From assembly GCA_005772765.1 (NCBI GenBank), contig SXIR01000049.1, forward strand, positions 1 to 33,602: 33,602 bases of DNA, given 5' to 3'. Under the pieces are notes generated by a model. That model did not search any database, had not been told where the DNA came from, and saw only the letters and a program-made list of their open reading frames with translations. Source of the DNA: Actinomycetota bacterium (lineage in GTDB: Bacteria; Actinomycetota; Acidimicrobiia; IMCC26256; PALSA-610). Of the stretch, positions 22,834 to 31,737 are shown piece by piece (position 1 is the first letter of the stretch; each line of letters opens with the position of its first letter). Made by a program: the position numbers and the translations under genes.

Positions 22834-22857
22834 ATGACCTGGGCGTCGCGACGATGA
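22834..22857 (+). CDS. Possible leaderless leader peptide (MTWASRR) overlapping aftD start
   Basis: A seven-codon ORF with start ATG 22834 and stop TGA 22855-22857 overlaps the aftD ATG as ATGA. The spacing from TAGCCT suggests it starts at the mRNA 5' end. Leaderless mini-ORFs coupled to the next gene are common in mycobacteria. It could simply deliver ribosomes to aftD, which has no clear ribosome-binding site. No conservation evidence is available here. Confidence 0.35.
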   Translation: MTWASRR

Positions 22858-25800
22858 AACGTCCCGCTCTGGCGTTTCTCGGGAGTCGGGCGCGCTCAAA
22901 TGGCGCGCGCCCGAACCATGTCGGTCGAGGTTTCGGTTGGCGGGCGGGCGAGTCGCTGGTGCTCGCGGCCGTTGCGCTGGTGCCGTATTTGCGGGTTCCG
23001 AATCGGGTCACGAGCGATACGAAGGTCTACCTGTTCACCGATCCGATCGAGTTCTTGGGTCGCGTGCCGTACTTGTGGGATCGTCAGGTCGGCGCGGGCA
23101 CGGTGTCGCATCAACATGTCGGATACCTCTTTCCGATGGGGCCGTTCTTCGCGCTGGCGGAGGTGGTCGGGTTGCCCGACTGGCTTGCGCAGCGGTTGTG
23201 GCTGGCGTCGATCACGGCGCTCGCCGGGTTCGGGGCGCGATGGATGCTGCGCCGCGTCGGGGTGGACCGCCTTGGTGCGTTCGTCGGTGCGGTCGTGTAC
23301 ATGTTGTCGCCGTATCAGCTTGCGTTTTCGTCGCGCATGTCGGTGTTGTTGTTGTCGTTCGCTGCGTTGCCGTGGATCGTCGGTCTGACGTTCGACGGCG
23401 TTCGACGGGTTGGCTGGCGGGAGCCGGCGGCGATCGCGTTGTTGGCGATGGCGGCCGGATCGGTGAACGTCTCGGCGCTCGTGCTCGTGGCGGTCGCTCC
23501 GGGGATCATTGTGCTGTGCGGCGCCCGTCGACGATCGACGTGGATCTTCGCAGGACGCACGGTCGTGTTGACCATCGCTGCGAGCGCATGGTGGTTGAAC
23601 GGCTTGCGGCTCCAAGGTCGCTATGGGCTGCCGATCTTGGAACTGACCGAAAACGTCGAGACGATCGGAGCGTTTTCGTCGCCCGGCGATCTGTTGCGCG
23701 GACTCGGCAACTGGTTCTTCTACAGCCGAGATCCGTCGGGTGCAGCGTCACTGAGCCAGACGTCGGCCTACGAGAGCAATCGGTTCGTCGTCGCGGCGAC
23801 CTATGCCCTCCCCGCAGTCGCGTTCGCGCTCGCCTGGTGGAGTCGTTGGTCCTACCGACGTTGTTTCGCGGCGACCGTGGTCGTGGGCATCGTGATTGGG
23901 GCTGGGGCATGGCCGGTCGACGACCCGCGTGCGGCGGGATGGTTCTGGCAATGGTTGACCGAACGCAGCGCCGTGTTCGCTGCGCTGCGTAATACGCCGC
24001 GTGTTGTTCCGGTCGTGGCGTTGGCCGTTGCCGCGCTGCTCGCGGCCGGGATTGCTGCGGTCGCGCGTCGCTACGCCTACGGCGCGCGCGTGCTGGCGAG
24101 CGGGGTGTTGGCGTTGGCGGTGGTGGGTTTCGCGCCGGTGCTTCGTCACGGAGTGTCGTCGCCGCCGTTCGAGCGAGGTCCGACGCCCGGCTACTGGACC
24201 GACCTTGCGGCGTCGCTCGAAGCCGACGGTCGCGAAACCCGAGTGCTCGAGATTCCTGGCGCCAACTTCAGCGTGTTTCGTTGGGGGAACTCGATCGACG
24301 CGTTGTTGCCGGGGCTGATGACGCGCCCGTCGCTCGGGCACGAGGTGCTCCCATACGGCACCGCGGGTACCGTCGACCTGCTCGACGCATTCGACCGCCG
24401 GCTGCAACTCGGCGCGTTCGAGCCGAGTGCGCTCGCGCCGATCGCCCGATTGTTCGGTGCCGGAACCATCGTCGTCCGTAACGATCTCGACTATCGACGT
24501 GCACAGACCCCGCAACCGATGTTGGTCTGGGGCGCGTTGGCAGAACCGCTTGACGACATGGGTCTCGAAGATCCGGTCACGTTCGGTGACCCGATCCCCG
24601 CGTCACTACGCGACGACCCGATTTCGTTGCGGGGCGCTGCGAACATCGCGGTGCCGCCGGTTGCGCGTATCGACGTGAGCGACGCGCGCCCGATTGCCGA
24701 CGTGGTCGACGAGTCGGGCGGGGTCGTCGTCGTGGGGGATGGCGACGGTCTGGTCGACGTGGCTGCTGCGGGTCTGTTCCGAGGCGACGAGTTCGTTGCG
24801 CAACTCGGCGCGCTCGACGACGATCAACTCGTCCGAGCGCTCGGGTCGTCGGCCCGCATCGTGATCACCGACTCGAATCGGAAGCGGTATCGGAACTTCT
24901 TCTCGTCGATCGCCGCAACTGTCGGACCGACCGAGACCGCCGAGGAGACGCTCGCGGACCCGTTCGGCTCGAGTACTCGCCCCGATGTGTTCGCGCACGA
25001 TGGCGACAACGATCAGTCGTTCTTCGAACAGATCGGCGGGCGCGTCAGTGCGAGCCGCGACGGCGGGTCGGGCCGGCCGGAAGATCGTCCCGCGGCGGCC
25101 TTCGACCGCGATCCGCGTACGTCGTGGCGGATCGATGGTCGCGACGTGGTGGGGGAGCAGCTGCGGATCGAGCTCGATCCAGCCGATGCCGTCGGTGAGA
25201 TCCGGGTGCTGCAGGCCAACGATTTTCCCCGTGACCGACGGATCACGGCGATCGACCTGTCGATCGACGATGCCGAACCGATTCGGGTCGATCTCGATGC
25301 GACGTCGTTTGTCGGTCGCGGCCAGACGATCACTCTCGAACGGGCGACGTACCAATCGCTCACGCTCACCGTCGCGGCGACGACCGTGCCTCCTGGCAAC
25401 CCCGATTTCGCGAATCCCGTCGGATTCGCGGAAGTCGTGATCGGTGACTTGCGTATCGAGGAGGTCCTCGTCGTCCCCGACGTCATCGGCCGGCGTGTCG
25501 CAGACCCGACGTCGCTGCCGCCGGTCGACATCGTGTTGACGCGCGAGCGTGTCGACCCGGGCGTCCTCGGTCGGCGGAGTCCCGAGACTGCGATCGCACG
25601 TCGGTTCACGACGCCGATTGCGCAGGACTTCGTCGTGCGCGGTTCGATGCGAATCGACGCGACGGCGCCGGATGTCGCGCTCGATGCTGCGCTCGGCAAT
25701 CCTGTTGTTGGTGCGCGGGCGCGCTCGTCGTCTCGTCTGCAAGGGGCCGCGATTGCGCGAGCGGCCTCGGCGGTCGATGGCGATCCGTCGACGTGGTGGA

Positions 25801-27062
25801 CCAGCGGGTTCCGGCCCCAAGCCGGTGAGTGGCTCCAGGTCGACTTCGCCGAACCGACGACGATCGAACGGTTCAGCGTGGATGCGCTGGCCGACGGACG
25901 CCACCAGGTGCCGACTCGTCTTTCGATCTCGATCGACGGTCGTGCGGTCGAGACCGTCGAGTTGCCGGCGGTCGATGGCGGTGAAGAAGGCGATTCGGTC
26001 ACGGCCGACGTCGTGCTCGCTGCGCCGGTGTCGGGGCGGCGGTTACGGCTGATGATCGAAGCGGTGAGGCCCGCGCCGAACAATCCGGACCCGTGGTTGC
26101 CGGTCTCGCTACAAGTGCGCGGACTGCCGGTCAACCCGGCACCGTCGACGGTTTCGGCAGGCTGCCGATCCGACCTGCTCACGATCGACGGCGAGGCGTT
26201 CCCGATTCGAGCGACCGGTGCCGACACGTTCGAGGCGTGCGCTGTAGACCTCGACCTCGATGCCGGTGTCCACACCGTGGTCGCGACTCGCGGATTCGAT
26301 TCCGGCATCGACATCGATCGCGTGGTGCTCGAATCGCGGGTGGCGACGCCGACCGATGCGCCCGCCGAGCGCTCCGAAGTCACGGGCCGCAACCTGAACG
26401 CGGTGGAGTTGCTGCGCAATGGGCGAGACCACCTCGAGGTCGCGGTCGAGAGCAACGGCGAACCGTTCTGGCTCGTCCTGCGCGAGTCGCTGAGTGAGGG
26501 TTGGGAGCCTTCGGGTTCAGGGTTCGATCTTGGTCCGCGCACGATGGTCGGCGGATACGCGAACGGTTGGCTGGTCACCCCCGAGCGACCTGGCCGCTAC
26601 GAGATCGCGATGCAGTGGTCGCCCCAGCGGTCGCAGTGGCTGGCGTTCGCCGTGTCGTTCCTTGCGCTCGGCGCGTGTCTTGCGCTCCTGGTGCTGGCCC
26701 GACGCCGACGCATCGACACCGGCTCGGTCACGATGCCGCCGACGCTCGACGTGGTGACGAACGACCGACTCATCGGGTTGGGTTGGCCGGCGCGGGTCGG
26801 TGCCGCGTGTGCGCTGACTGGCGCGGGCGCGTTCGTCGCCCGCCCCGGTGTCGGGTTGGTGCTGGGCCTCACGGTCCTGGCTTGGCGCCATCGCTTCGTC
26901 CGCTGGGCGACAGGCTGCGCGGCGCCGGCCCTGGTCCTCGGGTCGAGACTGTTCGACCGCCCAGCGTGGGTCTGGGTCGCGCTGGGCTGGCTCGTGGTCC
27001 TCGTGGGAGCAGTCGACGATGATCCCGCATTCGCCGAACCAGCATCGGATTCGCCAACATGA
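22854..27062 (+). CDS. aftD: Alpha-(1->3)-arabinofuranosyltransferase AftD-like (DUF3367)
   Basis: 1402 aa, the size of mycobacterial AftD (about 1400). GT-C enzyme of the plasma membrane using decaprenyl-phosphoryl-arabinose to branch arabinan chains. The N-terminal helices follow RVTSDTKVYLFTDPIEFLGRVPYLWD (near 50-76), equivalent to the AftD catalytic loop (DTK...NP..FL...LW). About eleven membrane segments run to residue 440. The extracytoplasmic part holds two F5/8-type (discoidin) carbohydrate-binding domains, near 715-865 (AAFDRDPRTSWRI) and 950-1085 (AVDGDPSTWWTSGFRPQAGEWLQVDF), plus a further beta domain to about 1180. Four C-terminal helices (1260-1390) end the protein. It leads an ATGA-coupled glycosyltransferase operon. 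Confidence 0.87.
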   Translation: MKRPALAFLGSRARSNGARPNHVGRGFGWRAGESLVLAAVALVPYLRVPNRVTSDTKVYLFTDPIEFLGRVPYLWDRQVGAGTVSHQHVGYLFPMGPFFALAEVVGLPDWLAQRLWLASITALAGFGARWMLRRVGVDRLGAFVGAVVYMLSPYQLAFSSRMSVLLLSFAALPWIVGLTFDGVRRVGWREPAAIALLAMAAGSVNVSALVLVAVAPGIIVLCGARRRSTWIFAGRTVVLTIAASAWWLNGLRLQGRYGLPILELTENVETIGAFSSPGDLLRGLGNWFFYSRDPSGAASLSQTSAYESNRFVVAATYALPAVAFALAWWSRWSYRRCFAATVVVGIVIGAGAWPVDDPRAAGWFWQWLTERSAVFAALRNTPRVVPVVALAVAALLAAGIAAVARRYAYGARVLASGVLALAVVGFAPVLRHGVSSPPFERGPTPGYWTDLAASLEADGRETRVLEIPGANFSVFRWGNSIDALLPGLMTRPSLGHEVLPYGTAGTVDLLDAFDRRLQLGAFEPSALAPIARLFGAGTIVVRNDLDYRRAQTPQPMLVWGALAEPLDDMGLEDPVTFGDPIPASLRDDPISLRGAANIAVPPVARIDVSDARPIADVVDESGGVVVVGDGDGLVDVAAAGLFRGDEFVAQLGALDDDQLVRALGSSARIVITDSNRKRYRNFFSSIAATVGPTETAEETLADPFGSSTRPDVFAHDGDNDQSFFEQIGGRVSASRDGGSGRPEDRPAAAFDRDPRTSWRIDGRDVVGEQLRIELDPADAVGEIRVLQANDFPRDRRITAIDLSIDDAEPIRVDLDATSFVGRGQTITLERATYQSLTLTVAATTVPPGNPDFANPVGFAEVVIGDLRIEEVLVVPDVIGRRVADPTSLPPVDIVLTRERVDPGVLGRRSPETAIARRFTTPIAQDFVVRGSMRIDATAPDVALDAALGNPVVGARARSSSRLQGAAIARAASAVDGDPSTWWTSGFRPQAGEWLQVDFAEPTTIERFSVDALADGRHQVPTRLSISIDGRAVETVELPAVDGGEEGDSVTADVVLAAPVSGRRLRLMIEAVRPAPNNPDPWLPVSLQVRGLPVNPAPSTVSAGCRSDLLTIDGEAFPIRATGADTFEACAVDLDLDAGVHTVVATRGFDSGIDIDRVVLESRVATPTDAPAERSEVTGRNLNAVELLRNGRDHLEVAVESNGEPFWLVLRESLSEGWEPSGSGFDLGPRTMVGGYANGWLVTPERPGRYEIAMQWSPQRSQWLAFAVSFLALGACLALLVLARRRRIDTGSVTMPPTLDVVTNDRLIGLGWPARVGAACALTGAGAFVARPGVGLVLGLTVLAWRHRFVRWATGCAAPALVLGSRLFDRPAWVWVALGWLVVLVGAVDDDPAFAEPASDSPT

Positions 27063-29083
27063 ACGACGTGACGGCAGAACCAGCCCACACGGTCGGGCGG
27101 CGACCGCGGGTCGAGCGATCGGAGTGGCTGGCGGTGGTCGGTCTGTCGCTGCTGGGCGCCGTGGTCGCCTGGGCGTCGAACCGCTGGGTGTTTCCGGCGT
27201 TCTCCTGGAATCGTGACGAGCCCGTGTATCTGTGGCAGGCCGCGACCTTGCGTTCGGGGAGCTTCAGCAGCCCCGATGGCGGTTTCCCCGAGTTCTTTCA
27301 TCCGTGGCTCGGCGTCGCGGCCGACGGAAGACTCTTCAGCCAGTACACGTTGGGTTGGCCCTTCGTGCTCGTCGTCGGCGATGTCGTCTTCGGGACGCCC
27401 GCGGCCGGGCTCTCGATCGGTGTCGCGATCGCGGTGTCGGGTACCTACGCGTTCGCGCGATCGATCGCCGGTGATCACGCGATGGCGCTCGTGGCGGCCG
27501 GCGCGCTCGTCCTGTCGCCGATTCTCATCGTGCAGGGCGGTGTCTATCTCGGGTACCTCTTCACGCTCGGCGTCGGCGGATGGTTCGCGGCCGCCTTGCG
27601 AAGCGGCGTACTCGAGCGTCGGCTGGGACGGTTGGTGGCGGCCGGCGCGCTCCTCGGCCTCATCTTTCTCACCCGGTCGTTCGACGCCATCGTGTGGGCG
27701 TTGGCGATCGGTGTGCCGTTGGTGGTGCAGTGCCGACACGAAGTGCCGCGCATCGTGCGATCGGCGATCGCGGTCGGGTTTGGCGCGTTCCCGATCGTCC
27801 TGCTCACGTTGCTCTACAACCAGCGCATGACGGGCAGCCTCACGACGTTTCCGGTGACGGTGAAGGACCCGCTCGACACCTACGGATTCGGAACCCGTCG
27901 GATCGCGCCGCTGTTTCCCTCGATCGATTACGGAATCCGTGAAGCCGTGAAGGGCACGTTGAAGAACGGCTTCTACTTGTTCTTTTTCACCGTCGGTGGC
28001 TTGGTCGCGTTGCCGGTCGCGGCGCTCGGGGCTTGGCAACGTCGGCGCGATCCTGCGTGGTGGACCGTCGGCGCGTTGTTCGTTGCGTTTCCGGCGGGCT
28101 ACTTCTTCTTCTGGGGGACGAACGTTTCGTCGCTGACCTCGCGCATGTCGGGGCCGATCTACTTCATCCCGTTGTATGGCGCAGTGTGCATGTTGCTCGC
28201 GACGGTGATCATCGGAGCGTTCCGACGTTCGGCCCGCCACGGCATTGCCATCGCCGGTGTGCTCGTCGTCGCGGGACTTCCGTTCGTCGTGGATCGAGTC
28301 GCGTTGAACCGTGACATCAGCCGAGCCCAGGTGCCGTGGGAGCGAGCGAGCAACGCTGCGAACGCGCTCGATCACGATGCGCTCGTGTTCGTGGCCGACT
28401 CAGGTCCGTACCTCATGTTCTTGAACCCGTACTCGGCGAACGAACCCGACCTCGACGGTCGTGTCCTGTGGTCGACCGAACGGCTCGGGCGCGACGTCGA
28501 CCTCATCGAGGCGACTCCGGATCGGACTCCCTACCGGATGCAAGCGAGTTTTCGCGGCGACGAGTTGGGGCCGAGCGACGCGCCCAAGGTTCCGGAGATC
28601 GACCTCATTCCGCTGTCGACGACCCGAGGTGCCTCGCTCGAGCTCGGCGCGGTGGTCACGAACCCGACCGAGTTCGCGGTGGTGACTGCCACCGTCACGA
28701 TCGACGGGCGTGTCGTCGCGCAGCGGGTGGTGAGCGAGTCGTCGCGGCGCGACGACCGCCTCGAGTTCGACTGGGTGGTCGCAGCGTCGGACCTCGCGAC
28801 GTCTTCGGGCGTTCCGACATCGAGTCCCTCCGGCGACGAACGAGTGACGGTCTTGACGGAGGAGTACGGCTCGGTCGTGCTGTCGTTCGGATTCGGTCCC
28901 GATCGTCGAGCCGCAGCGCGCCCGGTCGTCCAGCACGTCATTGGCTACCGGGTCGCTGACGGTGACGTGGCAATGGTGCTGCCGGCCCGAGCCGAACGCC
29001 TCGCCGACGTCGGCGGACCAAAGCTGCGGTGGCGTCCCACGGTCGATCTGCCGGAAGTCGACCTCGACGTTCGCGCCACATGA
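27059..29083 (+). CDS. GT-C family membrane glycosyltransferase (PMT_2-like)
   Basis: 674 aa, starting inside the aftD stop (ATGA overlap). Twelve or so membrane helices span residues 22-410. The first periplasmic loop carries SWNRDEPVYLWQA with Asp53-Glu54, the acidic pair that binds the polyprenyl-phosphate sugar donor in ArnT/PMT-type enzymes. FSQYTLGWPFVLVVGD follows later. After the last helix a 240-residue extracytoplasmic beta-rich domain (SLELGAVVTNPTEFAVVTATVTIDGR and others) resembles an Ig-like accessory module. Likely adds a sugar to a cell-wall polysaccharide or lipoglycan. Donor and acceptor are unknown. Confidence 0.8.
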   Translation: MNDVTAEPAHTVGRRPRVERSEWLAVVGLSLLGAVVAWASNRWVFPAFSWNRDEPVYLWQAATLRSGSFSSPDGGFPEFFHPWLGVAADGRLFSQYTLGWPFVLVVGDVVFGTPAAGLSIGVAIAVSGTYAFARSIAGDHAMALVAAGALVLSPILIVQGGVYLGYLFTLGVGGWFAAALRSGVLERRLGRLVAAGALLGLIFLTRSFDAIVWALAIGVPLVVQCRHEVPRIVRSAIAVGFGAFPIVLLTLLYNQRMTGSLTTFPVTVKDPLDTYGFGTRRIAPLFPSIDYGIREAVKGTLKNGFYLFFFTVGGLVALPVAALGAWQRRRDPAWWTVGALFVAFPAGYFFFWGTNVSSLTSRMSGPIYFIPLYGAVCMLLATVIIGAFRRSARHGIAIAGVLVVAGLPFVVDRVALNRDISRAQVPWERASNAANALDHDALVFVADSGPYLMFLNPYSANEPDLDGRVLWSTERLGRDVDLIEATPDRTPYRMQASFRGDELGPSDAPKVPEIDLIPLSTTRGASLELGAVVTNPTEFAVVTATVTIDGRVVAQRVVSESSRRDDRLEFDWVVAASDLATSSGVPTSSPSGDERVTVLTEEYGSVVLSFGFGPDRRAAARPVVQHVIGYRVADGDVAMVLPARAERLADVGGPKLRWRPTVDLPEVDLDVRAT

Positions 29084-30291
29084 ACGAATACGCGATGGCG
29101 GACCCGAACGTGCCGCCGAGCGAGTCGACGACCTGCGAGGCGGTCGATCGTAAGGATCCGATGCCTGCCGCCGTTGTGGGTTCGGTTGCCCGTTGGCCTT
29201 GGCGCACGTGTGTGGGTGCGTGGGTCGTGAGCCGCGTCGTGGTGCTGGCAACCCTGCTCGCAACGCGGATCGTTTTCGATGACGCCACGGGAGAGCGTGC
29301 CCGGGTGCTCGATCGGGGGCTGCGTTCGTGGGACGGCGCGTTCTACGCCGACATCGCGCGTGGCGGCTACGACGCGGTTGATCCGGCGGGCCTGCGATTC
29401 TTTCCGTTGTTACCACTGCTCGGGCGCGGCCTGGCCGCGATCACGCCGTTGGCTGCCGGTCCTGCGGTCGTCGTGGTCGCCAACCTCATGGCGTTGGGTG
29501 CGTTGTTCGCCATCGAACGACTCGTCGCCCACGAGTACGGCGCAGCAACGGCGCGGGTTGCGGTGTGGATCGCGGCGCTTGCGCCTCCGGCGTTCGTGCT
29601 CGTGATGGGCTATGCCGAGTCGACGTTGATGGTTGCGGCGACGCTCGCCCTGCTTGCGGCGCGGCGCCACCGCTTTGGCCAGGCCGGGCTCTGGTGCATG
29701 GTCGGAGCGCTCGCGCGTCCCACCGGGCTCCTGCTCGTCGTGCCGATGGCGATCGAGCTTGCTCGCTCGTGGCGGGCGCGTCCCGCGCCGTGGTCGCTGC
29801 CGACGCTGCTGCGTGCCAGCTTCGGATTGGCGGGCGCGCCGCTCGGGATCGGGTTGTATCTCGTTGCGGTGCGGTCTCGCACCGCAACGTTGCTCGAGCC
29901 GCTGCGTATTCACGACCGCCCGTCGCTGCGCGGCGGCGTGCGGAACCCTCTTGCGGCGACCGCCGACGCGCTCGGCGATCTGATTGCAGGCGATCGGTTC
30001 GCGTCCGGGGTGCACTTCCTCACGATCGTCGTGCTGGTGGTCTTGATGATCGTGTTGTGGCGGCACGCGCCGAGGTCGTTCTTCGCGTACGGTCTGGTGA
30101 GCATGGTCCTCGCCGTGTCCGCCAACAATCTCGACTCTCTCGAGCGGTACTCGCTCGCGACGGTGCCATTCGTCGTCGCGGCGGCGATCGCGATTCGTCG
30201 CTCGCGTCGCGAAGTGCTGATCGTGATCGCGATGGCGACGACAATGGTCGGGTTCGCCGCGGCATCGTTCGCTGGGGAGTTGGTGCCATGA
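29080..30291 (+). CDS. PIG-V-like GT-C mannosyltransferase
   Basis: 403 aa, ATGA overlap with the preceding gene. About nine membrane helices. The first loop has LRSWDGAFYADIARGGYD with Trp84-Asp85, followed by LRFFPLLPLLGR, then MGYAESTLMVAATLALLAARR, ALARPTGLLLVVPMAIELAR and NNLDSLERYSLATVPFV. This set (WDG..Y..IA..GY, FFPLxP, AES, ARPTG, RY) is the pattern of the PIG-V/Gpi18 family, which also occurs in actinobacteria as polyprenol-phosphomannose-dependent mannosyltransferases. Predicted to add mannose to an envelope glycan on the outer face of the membrane. Confidence 0.8.
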   Translation: MNEYAMADPNVPPSESTTCEAVDRKDPMPAAVVGSVARWPWRTCVGAWVVSRVVVLATLLATRIVFDDATGERARVLDRGLRSWDGAFYADIARGGYDAVDPAGLRFFPLLPLLGRGLAAITPLAAGPAVVVVANLMALGALFAIERLVAHEYGAATARVAVWIAALAPPAFVLVMGYAESTLMVAATLALLAARRHRFGQAGLWCMVGALARPTGLLLVVPMAIELARSWRARPAPWSLPTLLRASFGLAGAPLGIGLYLVAVRSRTATLLEPLRIHDRPSLRGGVRNPLAATADALGDLIAGDRFASGVHFLTIVVLVVLMIVLWRHAPRSFFAYGLVSMVLAVSANNLDSLERYSLATVPFVVAAAIAIRRSRREVLIVIAMATTMVGFAAASFAGELVP

Positions 30292-31736
30292 GCGGGCGAT
30301 GGCGTTTCCGATTGGATCGCTTCGGACGGGCGCTCCTGGCGATCGTGATCATCGCGTTGACGGTGCGGCTCGGGTACGTGCTCGTAGGCAAGGGAGGCGA
30401 ATGCCTCGTGACGGATCCGGGAACCGGTGAAATCATCAGCTCGCCGACCGACTGTCCGAGTGGTCCCGAAGGCCAGGCCAACGACGCGACGTACTACAAC
30501 GCGGCCGCGAACTTGCTGGCGCGCGGTGAGGGCATGGTCGATCCGTTCCGGCCTGACCGCGAAGCGGCAGACCACCCACCGCTCACGGTGTGGGTGCTGA
30601 CGCCGGTGTCGTGGATTGGCGACAACGTCGTGCCGGCGGCTGTGCTCGACGACCTCACGAACGTGTTCTTGCATCGCTTGACGATGGCCGTGCTCGGCAC
30701 CGCGGTGGTCGCGGTCGTCGGACTGATCGGGAAGCGGGTGGGCGGTCGGCGGGTGGGACTGGTCGCGGCCGCCTTGGCGGCGATCTACCCCGGCTTGTGG
30801 ATCAGCGACGCGCTGATCTTTGCTGAAACGGTCACGAACCTGGCCGTCGTTGTGACCTTGCTGGCTGCGCTACGCGCCCGGGAAGCGCCGACCCTCAAGC
30901 GATTCGTTGTTGTCGGTGTGGGCGTGGGCGCATGTGCGCTCGGTCGCGCCGAACTCGTGCTGTTCGTCCCGCTCCTCGCGGTCGCGCTGTTCGACGCGCT
31001 GCGGCCGGGTCAACGGATCCGATCGCTTGCTGCGCTCGGCGGTGCGACGTTGCTGACCCTTGCGCCTTGGGTCGTCTACAACAACGCGCGGTTCGATCGG
31101 CCGACGATCTTGTCGACCAACGACGGCCTGGCGTTGGCCGCGTCGAATTGTCTTCCGGTGTATGGCGGCGACACGATCGGGCTCACGCTCTACGACGCGG
31201 CCCCGGTCGACGCGCCGCCCGAGGAGAAGGCGTCCGATCGGTATTGCATCGAGAATCCCGAGCCGCCAGGCGATCAGTCGGAGGTCTCGGCGGTCTATCG
31301 ATCGCGCGCGTTGCGCATCATGCGCGATCATCTCGACCAACAGCCAGCGGTGATCGCGGCTCGGGTCGGGCGTACATGGAACGTGTTCCGCCCGTTCGAC
31401 ATGGTCTGGTACAACGAAGGCGAAGACCGGGAACCGTGGGCAACGCGTGCTGCGATCTGGTCCTTCTACCCGATCGCGGTGGCGGCGATGGCCGGTGCGT
31501 TCGTGTTGCGGCGCCGTGATCGGTCGTCAGGCGCGCAGTCGGGATTCGGTCGCATTCTCGCCGTCCCGTTGGTGAGCGTGACGATCGCGTCGGCCCTCAC
31601 CTATGGGCAAGCCCGTTATCGGGCGGTGGGCGAAGCCGCGCTCGTGGTGTTGGCGGCGGTTGCCGTCGACGCGTGCGTTTCCGCCCGCGGCGCACGGCGC
31701 GCGGATGTGCCCGAACCGACGGACGTGCGAGCCTGA
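30288..31736 (+). CDS. ArnT/PMT_2-type GT-C glycosyltransferase
   Basis: 482 aa, ATGA overlap with the mannosyltransferase gene. After helix 1 (RALLAIVIIALTVRLGYVLVG) a loop holds NDATYYNAAANLLARGEGMVDPF with Asp66, the donor-binding acidic residue. Then ADHPPLTVWVLTPV, a typical HPPL motif of PMT_2 proteins, is followed by eight or more helices. A periplasmic segment (YDAAPVDAPPEEKASDRYCIENPEPPGDQ) is followed by two last helices. Four Cys (near 39, 56 and in the loop) could pair outside the cell. Same envelope operon; sugar not known. Confidence 0.8.
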   Translation: MSGRWRFRLDRFGRALLAIVIIALTVRLGYVLVGKGGECLVTDPGTGEIISSPTDCPSGPEGQANDATYYNAAANLLARGEGMVDPFRPDREAADHPPLTVWVLTPVSWIGDNVVPAAVLDDLTNVFLHRLTMAVLGTAVVAVVGLIGKRVGGRRVGLVAAALAAIYPGLWISDALIFAETVTNLAVVVTLLAALRAREAPTLKRFVVVGVGVGACALGRAELVLFVPLLAVALFDALRPGQRIRSLAALGGATLLTLAPWVVYNNARFDRPTILSTNDGLALAASNCLPVYGGDTIGLTLYDAAPVDAPPEEKASDRYCIENPEPPGDQSEVSAVYRSRALRIMRDHLDQQPAVIAARVGRTWNVFRPFDMVWYNEGEDREPWATRAAIWSFYPIAVAAMAGAFVLRRRDRSSGAQSGFGRILAVPLVSVTIASALTYGQARYRAVGEAALVVLAAVAVDACVSARGARRADVPEPTDVRA

Positions 31737-31737
31737 C

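Noticed and set aside
20956-22899. 647-codon minus-strand open frame
   Set aside because: Antisense of the dehydrogenase, VOC and LLM genes; composition is shadow-like and there are no motifs.
25013-26578. 521-codon Ser/Thr/Arg-rich minus-strand open frame
   Set aside because: Lies inside aftD opposite the discoidin domains; a third-position GC artefact.
26597-28375. 592-codon minus-strand open frame rich in Arg, Asp and Glu
   Set aside because: Antisense to the aftD C-terminus and the next glycosyltransferase; no domain resemblance.
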